This document shows, one piece after another, positions 6,793-14,083 of a stretch of 15,730 nt of DNA. Under the pieces are notes generated by a model. The model did not search any database. It had not been told where the DNA came from and was given only the letters and a program-made list of their open reading frames with translations. This DNA comes from CAYVTD01 sp964454445 (lineage in GTDB: Bacteria > Bacteroidota > Ignavibacteria > Kapaibacteriales > UBA2268): assembly GCA_964454445.1 (NCBI GenBank), contig CAYVTD010000051.1, positions 1 to 15,730 of the forward strand. The letters run 5' to 3'. Every line of letters starts with the position of its first letter. The stretch's first letter is position 1. The translations under genes and the position numbers were made by a program.

Positions 6793-7844
6793 TTTTCCAT
6801 CTCCTTGTGATTGTTCTCATTGCTTTTTGTTATCGTACTGTTACTGTTTTTATTAATTGTTTTTTCATTTTCTTGACTGATACTAGCATTACTCTGAATT
6901 TCCAGATTATCTTTTTTATCAGGTTCAATATTTTGTTTTGTCTTTTCAACAAAATCAATAGATTGGGACAGGCATTTTGCATTAACATCAGGCAAGGGAA
7001 GGAATTTGGCAAACTTCACTAAATCGGCAGTTTCAAAAACTGACGACATTTGCTCGATCAATTCATAGCGAATATCCTGTTTCTTTAAATCGTCAATTAT
7101 CTCGACGCTTGTCGTTTCCATAGCAGGGATTTCATATCTTCTTTCAAAATAAATCCTTATTATTTCGGTAAGCCGAACGTAATATTTTTTTACTTCGCCT
7201 TTTTGCCAGAGTTTTTCTTGCTCGAGAATTCTGAAAGCTCTCAATGCCTCGACATCAGCAGGAATTGTTGGGTCATATTTGACGCTTGGTTTCGGCTTTG
7301 GCTTATATCTCTTCAATAGATAGATTACAAGCACTGCAAGCAATACTATGCCCAGAACAATCAAAATATAAGGCATAATCTCTGCTAATGTCCAGAGTTC
7401 GTCTAAAGGTCCTTTGATATCTTTAATTGGCAAAGTCGTGTCCACTGGTATTGAATGGTATCTTAACACTATCGAATCAGTTGCGGCAGCAAATAGAGAT
7501 TCAAAACCGGTCCGTTCGTACATAAAAGTTTGAGAAGGGACTGTGAAGCTACCTGAATCATAAGCAGATAAAGTAAAATCTCGTTTAAATGTCAAGCCAT
7601 CTTTTTCTTTGATTGTGTCTATTTTACCTCGAGAAACCACTTCGATTTTGCCAATGGTATCCCCTATTGCCGGAAAAATTATTCTTGTCTGTTTCGTGCT
7701 TTTTGCAACAAGCGTTAGCTTGATCCAATCGCCAATAAGAACGTCGTTTGTATCGATCACTGCCTTGACATTCAATTCCTGCGAAAGCAAAACATTTGGC
7801 AATAATATCAATAAAAACAAAAGACATAAGAACCGTAATTTCAT
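6789..7844 (-). CDS. BatD/DUF4381-like membrane protein of the Bat locus
   Basis: The protein has 351 residues. A signal peptide covers 1-21 (FLCLLFLLILLPNVLLS). A periplasmic beta-rich domain follows at about 23-145, with the pattern VLIGDWIKLTLVAKS and the YDSGSFTVPSQTF segment seen in BatD-type proteins. One transmembrane helix lies at about 157-177, then a basic-proline stretch (KRYKPKPKP). A cytoplasmic helical domain at about 195-305 contains YYVRLTEIIRIYFERRY, AMETTSVEII and ADLVKFAKFLP, the DUF4381/BatD C-terminal pattern. The last ~46 residues are a polar N/E/K/S-rich tail with no recognisable fold. The protein is shorter than full BatD, with only one periplasmic domain. It overlaps the BatA-like gene by 4 bases and lies 53 bases after the secreted propeller gene. 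It probably forms an envelope complex with the BatA-like and DUF58 proteins, by analogy with other Bat operons. Confidence 0.78.
   Translation of the reverse strand: MKLRFLCLLFLLILLPNVLLSQELNVKAVIDTNDVLIGDWIKLTLVAKSTKQTRIIFPAIGDTIGKIEVVSRGKIDTIKEKDGLTFKRDFTLSAYDSGSFTVPSQTFMYERTGFESLFAAATDSIVLRYHSIPVDTTLPIKDIKGPLDELWTLAEIMPYILIVLGIVLLAVLVIYLLKRYKPKPKPSVKYDPTIPADVEALRAFRILEQEKLWQKGEVKKYYVRLTEIIRIYFERRYEIPAMETTSVEIIDDLKKQDIRYELIEQMSSVFETADLVKFAKFLPLPDVNAKCLSQSIDFVEKTKQNIEPDKKDNLEIQSNASISQENEKTINKNSNSTITKSNENNHKEMEN
6801..6806 (-). promoter_or_regulatory. Shine-Dalgarno (AAGGAG) of the BatA-like gene, inside the upstream coding region
   Basis: On the minus strand AAGGAG lies 8 bases before the TTG at 6792-6790 and is a full match to the core anti-Shine-Dalgarno target. 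It sits in the last codons of the DUF4381-like gene. It decides the non-ATG start of the downstream gene and indicates coupled translation. Confidence 0.75.
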
Positions 7845-7897
7845 CGTTTTATCTAGTTTTTTTAATTTAAAATGCTCTTTAATGATAATAAATATAA

Positions 7898-10800
7898 TTA
7901 TTTTAACACCGTAAAAGGCTTTGACAGTAATTTCCCATTAATTTTAATTAGGCAGAAGTATCTCCCCGATGGAACACCATATAAATTTATGGTTTCTTTA
8001 TTGTTGCCCGCTTTGAACTGCTTTGATAGCTTCGAGTAAGTGTTTCCTTCCATATCGACAATAATGATTTCGCCTTTGTCAGGTTTTTTAATCATAAAGG
8101 ACACAGATATCGAATTGCTCGTTGGATTGGGCGACAATTTTTCTATTTGTTCCACATAAAACTGATGCTTATCTTCGACAGAAGTAACTTTCTTTGTCGT
8201 AAAACTCCGCCTGTTTGAAAATATTCCCTCCCCATCGGCATCAATCGATGATATTTGCCAATAATGGCGTCTGTTGCCAAGCAGACCTTCTACAAAAAGA
8301 TCAGTGCTTCCTTGCACAATAGTATCAACAATTAAACTACCAAAATTTGGCAAAGTAGAAAGCATCAGATGATAAGAAACGGCGCCATCGACGGGCAACC
8401 ATTTCAAATTTGTTGATGTTTCGACAGACGTTGCTCCATCTTCTGGAAGAACCAGCAGCGGAGGCGCAATGGCAGTACGGAAAGACCAAACTTGAGAATA
8501 AGGACTAAAACCGCCTTCGTTTCTCGCTGTAACCCGCCAGTAATAAGTCTTATAGCCTTGCTCTAAATCATTTATTTTTACGTTTGTTCCTTTCACGCCT
8601 TCGATAGTTTTTATAATTTTCGTAAAATTGGGGCTATCAGAAATTTCGACTTTGTAATTGCCTGCTCCTTCCAAAGTTTGCCATTCGAGAGTAACCTCTT
8701 GGAGAATACCGCTTTTACCATCGACAGGCAGAATAAGCTGTGGTGCTTTTGCTAATGGTTGATGCAATTCTTGAATGTTAGCACTAAACATTCCAACTCC
8801 ATGCGTTGCCGCAACAACATATCCATCTGACTCACGGGAGGCAAGCATATAAACCATTGCATTACCAATAACATCAGCTGCTTCTTGTCGCCATACAACA
8901 TCTTCGCCTTCGATAAATGAAGTTGAGTAAAGTCCAGTCGATGTCCCCATTAAATATAAATACTTATCTCCAATCGGAAGCACTTCTATCCAATAGCATG
9001 CTGGACCAGCACCCAAACCTCCGGGCTCTTCCTCGAGATTTCCTGTAACATGACGCCAATTTTTGCCGGCATCTGTAGAATAAAAAACGCTTTTTACATT
9101 AAAATTATGAAATACTGCAAATACTTTATTGCCATCTTTTGGATCAACGGAGACACAACCAACGAAACCTGATCGTGGAAAGGAATTGCTTGTTATATTC
9201 GTTACTTTGGGTTCTTTCGAGTTTGCATTTTCGATTTTATAAACTTCACCATAATTAGTGCCATAATAGACTATATTTTGAGGAGTTTTTGAAACAGAAA
9301 GGGCAGAAATCCTGCCAAATTGTATGCGGGATTGGGGAATACTGTCCCATTCGGTAGAAATGGAATCGGTAGTTTCAACAACTGGAATAGCATCGAGGTT
9401 GTTGTTACGCCAGACGATTTGTCCACCGGCAAGATACATTCTTTTTTGATTATTAGGATCAAGCTTATAAGGATTTACCCACATAAAATCGAGGCCGCCG
9501 ATTGGGTCAATACGTGTTTTTATCAATCTTTGTCCATCTTCGTCGAGCGTTACCCTAAAAATTTGGTGCATCGGCTGTTTTGAAGCATTTTGAGCAACAT
9601 AATAAAATCTGCCTCCATCCTCAATATTGCAATAAAACCCATCAGAATAGTTAGGATTAGTCCAGCCCTTTTTATTATCAGCCCAGCGGGTAAACAAAGT
9701 ACCGTTGTCTTGCAAACCACCGATAATCTCCTGACTTCCCGGTGTTGCTTTGTCGATAGCACAGGTATAAAATTGAGTAGTAATATAGCTATTGTTTAAA
9801 GATATCCACTCAACTTTTTCATCGCGTACATCAAGGGTCTTATGCACTCCGCCATCGGAGCCTGTAAACAAAATATTTGGATTGATATATGAAAAAACTA
9901 TCGCATGTTGATCGGCGTGATGGTTTGGGTATTCGTAATCATACAAGCATTCTTTCTCGCGTCCTTCGGGACAATAACCACCAATAATTGTAGTGTTTTC
10001 CTTTGATTTAAAACCATCAGTAGAGCGATAAAGATTGGTTCCGCCGATAATTACTGTTTCAGGGTCATCAGGCTTGACAGCAATCACCATATCGTAAGAG
10101 CCTTGTGTGTTCATTTGCAAGCGGGTTTTTCCTCCCGATGGGAGGTTGAGCGAACGGTCTTCCCATTTTCCGCCATTACCCGAACCATCACCAGAAATAT
10201 AAGTATATTTCCAAAAGCTGTGCCAAAGCGAATCGCCTTGACTATTAAAAGTTAAAATACCACTTTCAGGTGTTTGACCAAAAAAATAAACTTTATTTTC
10301 ATCTGATGGGGATATACCAATCACAACCCGCCAATATTGCCGGGGCCAATTTGCAGGAGTTATATTTGTCCAATTTTTACCATTTGTCGAGCGATAAAGT
10401 CCACACCCGCTTGCTTTGGCTCCAGCATCAAAAGTCCTTTGGCTCAATGTGGCATACATAACTCCCGATGGTGAAATTGCAATGTCAGTGAACCAGGGAT
10501 AAGATCTGCCAAAACCGCCGCCAAGCACAGGCTCAAACGATTTGCCTCCATCAACAGAGCGAAAGATACCTCCCGCCGCGGTTGCTACTAGAACTTCATC
10601 TTGCTCCAGATTTTTATGATTTGTTATAATGTTCCAATTATAATCAAAAGGGCTGTTCCAAAGATTTGGTGTATTAGAAATTGTCGAGGCAAGCGGCTCC
10701 CAAGTTTCACCATTATTTGTAGATTTATAAACTCCGTCGCCAGCCAAACCACCATAAATATTAAAATATTCGCCAGTACCATAATACCAGATATTTTCCT

Positions 10801-11299
10801 TGCCTGGACGTTTATCTTGTGTAATGCACGAAACAGATTGCAGTTGCATTGGCGATATTTTTTTTGACCAGGTATTGCCTCCATCTATTGATTTCCACAT
10901 ACCGCCGGAAACACCACCTGCGAGAATATTATTTTCATTGCGAACATCATAAGCAAGCGCCCTCGTCCTGCCACCAATATTCGCAGGACCACGCTGTTTC
11001 CATTGTTGAGCAAGCAATCTGTCGCGATTATTTTTGGGCATTCCTAATGCTCCAGGCAAAGTTTTTGCAAATTGTATAGATGCGCGAAAGATTCCTTTAG
11101 GGATATCGCCTGTTCTCGGGTCTCGATGTCGCATCCACTCCCATTGCTGGCTTCTTTTGGAAAACATTGGAGCTTCTTCAAAAAGATGCCCCTCAACACA
11201 TACCTGTTTGCTTTTGTGGGCTGTGTAAAGAGCAGCTCCTGTGGCGGCTACAACGATTAATAAAAACAAGGGATTGAGTAGATTTTTTATATTCCTCAT
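7898..11299 (-). CDS. Type IX-secreted BNR/sortilin-like beta-propeller protein with two FN3 domains
   Basis: This large exported protein has 1133 residues. An N-terminal signal sequence covers about 1-27 (PLFLLIVVAATGAALYTA). The propeller region begins with RGPANIGGRTRA at 103-114 and carries Asp-box/BNR motifs at 137-144 (SIDGGNTW), 193-200 (STNNGETW), 248-255 (SVDGGKSF), 304-310 (STNGKNW) and 741-748 (STDAGKNW). These predict one or two beta-propellers over about 100-845. Two fibronectin type III-like domains follow at about 852-943 and 948-1036, each with a YYWRV or HYWQI strand. The Por/type IX sorting domain covers 1055-1133, from LSPNPTSN to the final KPFTVLK, with the expected VPSGRYF turn. 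It is therefore expected to be exported by Sec and then moved to the cell surface or outside. No enzymatic residues are evident. The start is supported by GAGG (plus 11305-11308) 5 bases before the ATG. It lies between two Bat-locus genes, 24 bases after DUF58 and 53 before the DUF4381-like gene, so it is probably part of the same operon. Confidence 0.9.
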   Translation of the reverse strand: MRNIKNLLNPLFLLIVVAATGAALYTAHKSKQVCVEGHLFEEAPMFSKRSQQWEWMRHRDPRTGDIPKGIFRASIQFAKTLPGALGMPKNNRDRLLAQQWKQRGPANIGGRTRALAYDVRNENNILAGGVSGGMWKSIDGGNTWSKKISPMQLQSVSCITQDKRPGKENIWYYGTGEYFNIYGGLAGDGVYKSTNNGETWEPLASTISNTPNLWNSPFDYNWNIITNHKNLEQDEVLVATAAGGIFRSVDGGKSFEPVLGGGFGRSYPWFTDIAISPSGVMYATLSQRTFDAGAKASGCGLYRSTNGKNWTNITPANWPRQYWRVVIGISPSDENKVYFFGQTPESGILTFNSQGDSLWHSFWKYTYISGDGSGNGGKWEDRSLNLPSGGKTRLQMNTQGSYDMVIAVKPDDPETVIIGGTNLYRSTDGFKSKENTTIIGGYCPEGREKECLYDYEYPNHHADQHAIVFSYINPNILFTGSDGGVHKTLDVRDEKVEWISLNNSYITTQFYTCAIDKATPGSQEIIGGLQDNGTLFTRWADNKKGWTNPNYSDGFYCNIEDGGRFYYVAQNASKQPMHQIFRVTLDEDGQRLIKTRIDPIGGLDFMWVNPYKLDPNNQKRMYLAGGQIVWRNNNLDAIPVVETTDSISTEWDSIPQSRIQFGRISALSVSKTPQNIVYYGTNYGEVYKIENANSKEPKVTNITSNSFPRSGFVGCVSVDPKDGNKVFAVFHNFNVKSVFYSTDAGKNWRHVTGNLEEEPGGLGAGPACYWIEVLPIGDKYLYLMGTSTGLYSTSFIEGEDVVWRQEAADVIGNAMVYMLASRESDGYVVAATHGVGMFSANIQELHQPLAKAPQLILPVDGKSGILQEVTLEWQTLEGAGNYKVEISDSPNFTKIIKTIEGVKGTNVKINDLEQGYKTYYWRVTARNEGGFSPYSQVWSFRTAIAPPLLVLPEDGATSVETSTNLKWLPVDGAVSYHLMLSTLPNFGSLIVDTIVQGSTDLFVEGLLGNRRHYWQISSIDADGEGIFSNRRSFTTKKVTSVEDKHQFYVEQIEKLSPNPTSNSISVSFMIKKPDKGEIIIVDMEGNTYSKLSKQFKAGNNKETINLYGVPSGRYFCLIKINGKLLSKPFTVLK

Positions 11300-11304
11300 A
11301 ATAT

Positions 11305-11308
11305 CCTC
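11305..11308 (-). promoter_or_regulatory. Shine-Dalgarno (GAGG) of the secreted propeller gene
   Basis: GAGGA reads on the minus strand just before ATATT and the ATG at 11299. It is one of the clearer ribosome binding sites in the window and sits in the 24-base gap after DUF58. It supports the chosen start and independent initiation within an operon. Confidence 0.6.
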
Positions 11309-11323
11309 ACTTTATTTTGTAAT

Positions 11324-12199
11324 TTATTTTCTTGCTCCCCTTCGTTTAAAAAAATTCATAAGAGGGGCAATATATGACTCGTCTGTCCTAATTTTCACAA
11401 CATCTACATTGCTTTTTAAGAAAATATTATTCAGATTCGCTTGTTTTTCATTCCACCAATTTGCGTAATTCCTTCTAACAATTTCGCTTGAAGTATCGAC
11501 CCATGATTCTGTCCCGGTTTCAGCGTCGCACATCCTGATAAGTCCCAGCTTAGGAAGCTCTGCTTCTCTTTGGTCGAAAATATGCATAGCAACAGTATCG
11601 TGCCGTCGTTTTGAGATTTTAAGTGCGTCCTCGAAGCCATCAGCGAGAAAATCTGACAAAACAAAGCAGATGCTTCTTTTCTTGACGATATTGGTAAAAT
11701 AACGGATAGCTTCACTTATATTAGTGCTTCGATTAACTGGTTTAAACTCAATTAACTCCCTGATAATTCTCAATATATGTTTTTTACCTTTTTTCGGTGG
11801 AATAAACTTCTCCACCTTGTCAGTAAAAAAAATTACTCCAATTTTATCATTGTTTTGCATGGCTGAGAAGGCAAGGACTGCACATAGCTCAGTAATAAGC
11901 TCTCTTTTAAATAGTGATTTAGTGCCAAAGGACTCTGAGCCGCTTACATCGACAAGCAACATTACAGTTAACTCTCGCTCTTCTTCAAACACTTTTACGT
12001 AAGGATGGCTAAGTTTTGCCGTTACGTTCCAATCGATAGAGCGTATATCATCACCGTGCTGATACTCCCGGACTTCGCTAAAAGCCATACCTCTGCCTTT
12101 AAAAGCACTATGATATTCGCCGGAAAAGAGTTGTTTGGAAAGCCCACGTGTTTTTATTTCAATTTTTCTTACTTTTTTTATTAGTTCTGATGTTTCCAT
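11324..12199 (-). CDS. DUF58 family protein (Bat locus, MoxR-associated)
   Basis: Start chosen at 12199 (291 residues). An in-frame ATG at 12238 would add 13 residues that do not resemble the family, whose members typically begin close to the ELIKKVRKIEIKTRGLS segment seen here. Signature features are SGEYHSAFKGRGMAFSEVREY at about 26-46, GDDIRSIDWNVTAK at about 49-62, the VWA-like motif LLVDVSGS (D84, S86, S88), and CFVLSDF at 178-184. There is no membrane segment, so it is soluble and cytoplasmic. DUF58 proteins are nearly always encoded next to a MoxR AAA+ ATPase and BatA-type VWA proteins and are thought to serve as their adaptor or chaperoned partner. Here no moxR lies immediately upstream; ribD does. 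A TAGAAT hexamer on the minus strand (plus 12240-12245), about 40 bases before the ATG, could be a -10 element, which would exclude the longer start. Confidence 0.9.
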   Translation of the reverse strand: METSELIKKVRKIEIKTRGLSKQLFSGEYHSAFKGRGMAFSEVREYQHGDDIRSIDWNVTAKLSHPYVKVFEEERELTVMLLVDVSGSESFGTKSLFKRELITELCAVLAFSAMQNNDKIGVIFFTDKVEKFIPPKKGKKHILRIIRELIEFKPVNRSTNISEAIRYFTNIVKKRSICFVLSDFLADGFEDALKISKRRHDTVAMHIFDQREAELPKLGLIRMCDAETGTESWVDTSSEIVRRNYANWWNEKQANLNNIFLKSNVDVVKIRTDESYIAPLMNFFKRRGARK

Positions 12200-12304
12200 T
12201 ATTACACGAAAGTGAAGTTGGAAAAAAATACATTTCACTATTCTATAACGAAAAAAAAAGCAGAAAATTATTAAATCCCGACATAAAGTCGCATTTATAG
12301 AGGA
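12200..12304 (-). promoter_or_regulatory. Intergenic gap, probable promoter of the DUF58-Bat operon
   Basis: This 105-base gap lies between ribD and DUF58, which run in the same direction. It contains TAGAAT at plus 12240-12245 as a possible -10, with no good -35 at the right distance. It also contains a nine-A run (12251-12259) and a small hairpin, CGAC/GTCG with a 5-base loop (12279-12291), 13 bases past the ribD stop. On the minus strand the hairpin is followed only about 20 bases later by the T-run, so it is not a standard intrinsic terminator. Confidence 0.35.
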
Positions 12305-13411
12305 TTAATCACTATTTCTTCTTATAGCGATAATTTGAACATCACTATCACTTTGTGAGATGGCTTTTATTTCAAATTTTGGCGCCTTATCAATAGAATT
12401 GACAGACAAAGCTCTAAAAGAATGATAACCCTGTCCGAGTAAAATCGGAGCAATAAATATGTGCATCTCGTCGATCAAGTCGGCAGCGGCAAAAGATGAA
12501 AACACTTGTGAGCCACCTTCCACTAAAATTGACGACATCTTCAATTCACGTCCACAGTATTCAACTGCCTTCTTTGAGCTAAGTTTATCCGTTTCATCGA
12601 GTTCGCAAGCAACAACATTCACATCTGCAATTTTTAGAATCCCTGCCTTTCGAGAATTAATTGCCCTTTTTGAGCAAAATACAACTGTATTGTTTCTTTC
12701 ATAATCGCTAAACACCTTGCTCGACAATTGAAGCGATAGTTCTGCATCTAAAACTATCCGCTTAGGATTATGCCCCTCCACTGCACGAACAGTCAGGTTT
12801 GGATCGTCTACCTCGACAGTCTGCCTGCCAACTAGAATTGCATCTACACTAGCTCGCAAAATGTGAACTCGCCGACGACTCTCTTCACAAGTTATCCATT
12901 TCGATTCGCCTTGCGAGCTTGCAATGTTGCCATCGATTGATTGTCCCATTTTTAAAATAATATATGGCAAGCCTGTGCTGGTATGCTTGATAAAAAAGCG
13001 GTTCAACCATTTTGCATCTTCTTCGAGCAGCCCTTCGTTTACTTCGATTCCTGCTGCCCTTAGTTTCGCTGCGCCCCCACCTTCTACATTAGGGTTAGGA
13101 TCTCTCATTGCAATAAAAACTTTCTCAAAATTATGCTCGATAATGGCATCAGCACAAGGTGGCGTTTTTCCCGTGTGGTTGCATGGCTCAAGGTTAACAT
13201 ACATGGTTGCACCACTAAGGTCAGCACCATTTGATGAATTTATTGCTTCGATTTCGGCGTGAGGTCCACCAAATTTTTTATGCCATCCCTCACCGATAAT
13301 CTCTCCGTTTTTTACAATAACAGCCCCAACTCTTGGGTTTGGATTTACCCACCCGCTTCCTTTGATGGCAAGCTCTAATGCCCGCTTCATCAATGATTCA
13401 TCGTTATTCAT
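12305..13411 (-). CDS. ribD: Bifunctional riboflavin biosynthesis deaminase/reductase RibD
   Basis: The enzyme deaminates the GTP-derived diaminopyrimidinone and then reduces its ribose side chain, the second and third steps of riboflavin synthesis in the cytoplasm. At 368 residues it is the normal length. The N-terminal zinc deaminase domain (about 1-145) has GGPHAEIEAI, with H51 as zinc ligand and E53 as the general base. Zinc ligands C77 and C86 lie in EPCNHTGKTPPCADA. The C-terminal NADPH-dependent reductase domain (about 148-368) has LKMGQSIDGNIA, ILVGRQTVEVDDP and ILVEGGSQVFSSF. The ATG at 13411 is used; an alternative in-frame ATG at residue 8 would also keep the domain intact. There is no FMN riboswitch in the short 62-base gap upstream and no other rib gene in the window. 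It follows the putative lipoprotein gene and may share its promoter. Confidence 0.96.
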   Translation of the reverse strand: MNNDESLMKRALELAIKGSGWVNPNPRVGAVIVKNGEIIGEGWHKKFGGPHAEIEAINSSNGADLSGATMYVNLEPCNHTGKTPPCADAIIEHNFEKVFIAMRDPNPNVEGGGAAKLRAAGIEVNEGLLEEDAKWLNRFFIKHTSTGLPYIILKMGQSIDGNIASSQGESKWITCEESRRRVHILRASVDAILVGRQTVEVDDPNLTVRAVEGHNPKRIVLDAELSLQLSSKVFSDYERNNTVVFCSKRAINSRKAGILKIADVNVVACELDETDKLSSKKAVEYCGRELKMSSILVEGGSQVFSSFAAADLIDEMHIFIAPILLGQGYHSFRALSVNSIDKAPKFEIKAISQSDSDVQIIAIRRNSD

Positions 13412-13473
13412 ATTAATTCATCACTCTTTTTAAAATTATTTTATAAACTTCAGCACTTTTTTTATAGTCATAC

Positions 13474-13980
13474 TTATTTTCTAAAATTGATAGATATTGA
13501 AATAGTTGACGAATATTCCCTTGGCTTTGCTGGAATAATCATTGTAACAGTATATTCTGCTTTTGGTGGAGGTTCAATAGATGTCTGATCCCACCTGTCC
13601 CAAATTATTTCATAAGTATATGTTTCATCGACAGCTTCCGGCAGAACAGGCATTACCATTTGCATAAAATTTTTATCTCCGCCGGAGTCCCAAACCGTCT
13701 TGCCTTTCAAAGAGTTTACAATGACCCTAAAAGTTTGTGAATTGGGTATGTATTCTTCTTCTCGAACAGCCAGGCGCGTCGCCTTGAGAGTGAATTTTAT
13801 TCTACTTTCGTCCAATATTTCATATCCTGGCTCAAGTTTCAGATATGGGTTGCTTTCGTTCTTCATCAATGTGTCTTTTTTTTCTTTACTATCCGCAGAA
13901 TTGTTTTCTTTAGTATTTTTTTGCGTTGAACAGCAGGAAATCAACAAAATAGCTATGAAAAAAATTAATGTTTGCTTCAT
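13474..13980 (-). CDS. Putative lipoprotein with a BsuPI-like domain
   Basis: Start chosen at 13980 (168 residues), because it gives a clean lipoprotein signal: MKQTLIFFIAILLISCC, with lipobox LISC and C16 as the lipidated cysteine. The frame stays open to an ATG at 14019, but the extra 13 residues would put polar sequence before the signal peptide. After a charged linker rich in K, N, E and S (about 19-45), the rest is a beta-rich domain. Features such as FTLKATRL, GKTVWDSGGDKNFMQMVMP and YTYEIIWDRWDQ resemble the BsuPI (intracellular proteinase inhibitor) fold, in which a GKxVW turn is followed by a W-rich strand. That match is from memory and moderate only. The likely location is the inner face of the outer membrane or the periplasm. 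It lies upstream of ribD by 62 bases with no obvious functional link. Confidence 0.7.
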   Translation of the reverse strand: MKQTLIFFIAILLISCCSTQKNTKENNSADSKEKKDTLMKNESNPYLKLEPGYEILDESRIKFTLKATRLAVREEEYIPNSQTFRVIVNSLKGKTVWDSGGDKNFMQMVMPVLPEAVDETYTYEIIWDRWDQTSIEPPPKAEYTVTMIIPAKPREYSSTISISINFRK

Positions 13981-14083
13981 TGTTTGTATATTAGAATATT
14001 TTTTAAATACATAGTTCAAAAAATATGAATTTAATACAATTTTTTTTAAAACAAAAAGTATTTCATATAAAAAAATTTAAGAA
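13981..14083. promoter_or_regulatory. Divergent intergenic region between the lipoprotein and outer-membrane protein genes
   Basis: These 103 very AT-rich bases separate two divergently transcribed genes, so promoters for both directions are expected here. I see A- and T-tracts. Two near-matches to the Bacteroidota -7 element (TACTTTTTG and TATTTTTTG on the minus strand) have one extra spacer base each. No exact element is found. The plus-strand gene has a weak purine stretch (TTTAAGAA) immediately before its ATG. Confidence 0.4.

Noticed and set aside
6398..6856. 152-codon open frame on the plus strand opposite the BatA-like gene
   Set aside because: It lies almost wholly antisense to a gene with a complete VWA domain, has no recognisable motif or ribosome binding site, and looks like a shadow.
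12200..12238. Longer DUF58 start at 12238
   Set aside because: The added 13 residues do not fit the family N-terminus, and a possible -10 element at 12240-12245 would place the transcript start downstream of that ATG.
12250..12291. Hairpin CGAC-TTTAT-GTCG plus a T9 run after ribD as an intrinsic terminator
   Set aside because: The stem is only 4 bp and the T-run starts about 20 bases after it, so it does not have the shape of an intrinsic terminator. It is mentioned only within the intergenic entry.
13412..13473. FMN riboswitch upstream of ribD
   Set aside because: The gap is only 62 bases and lacks the conserved multi-stem FMN aptamer sequence.
13981..14019. Longer start for the putative lipoprotein at 14019
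   Set aside because: It would put 13 polar or aromatic residues before an otherwise textbook lipoprotein signal peptide.
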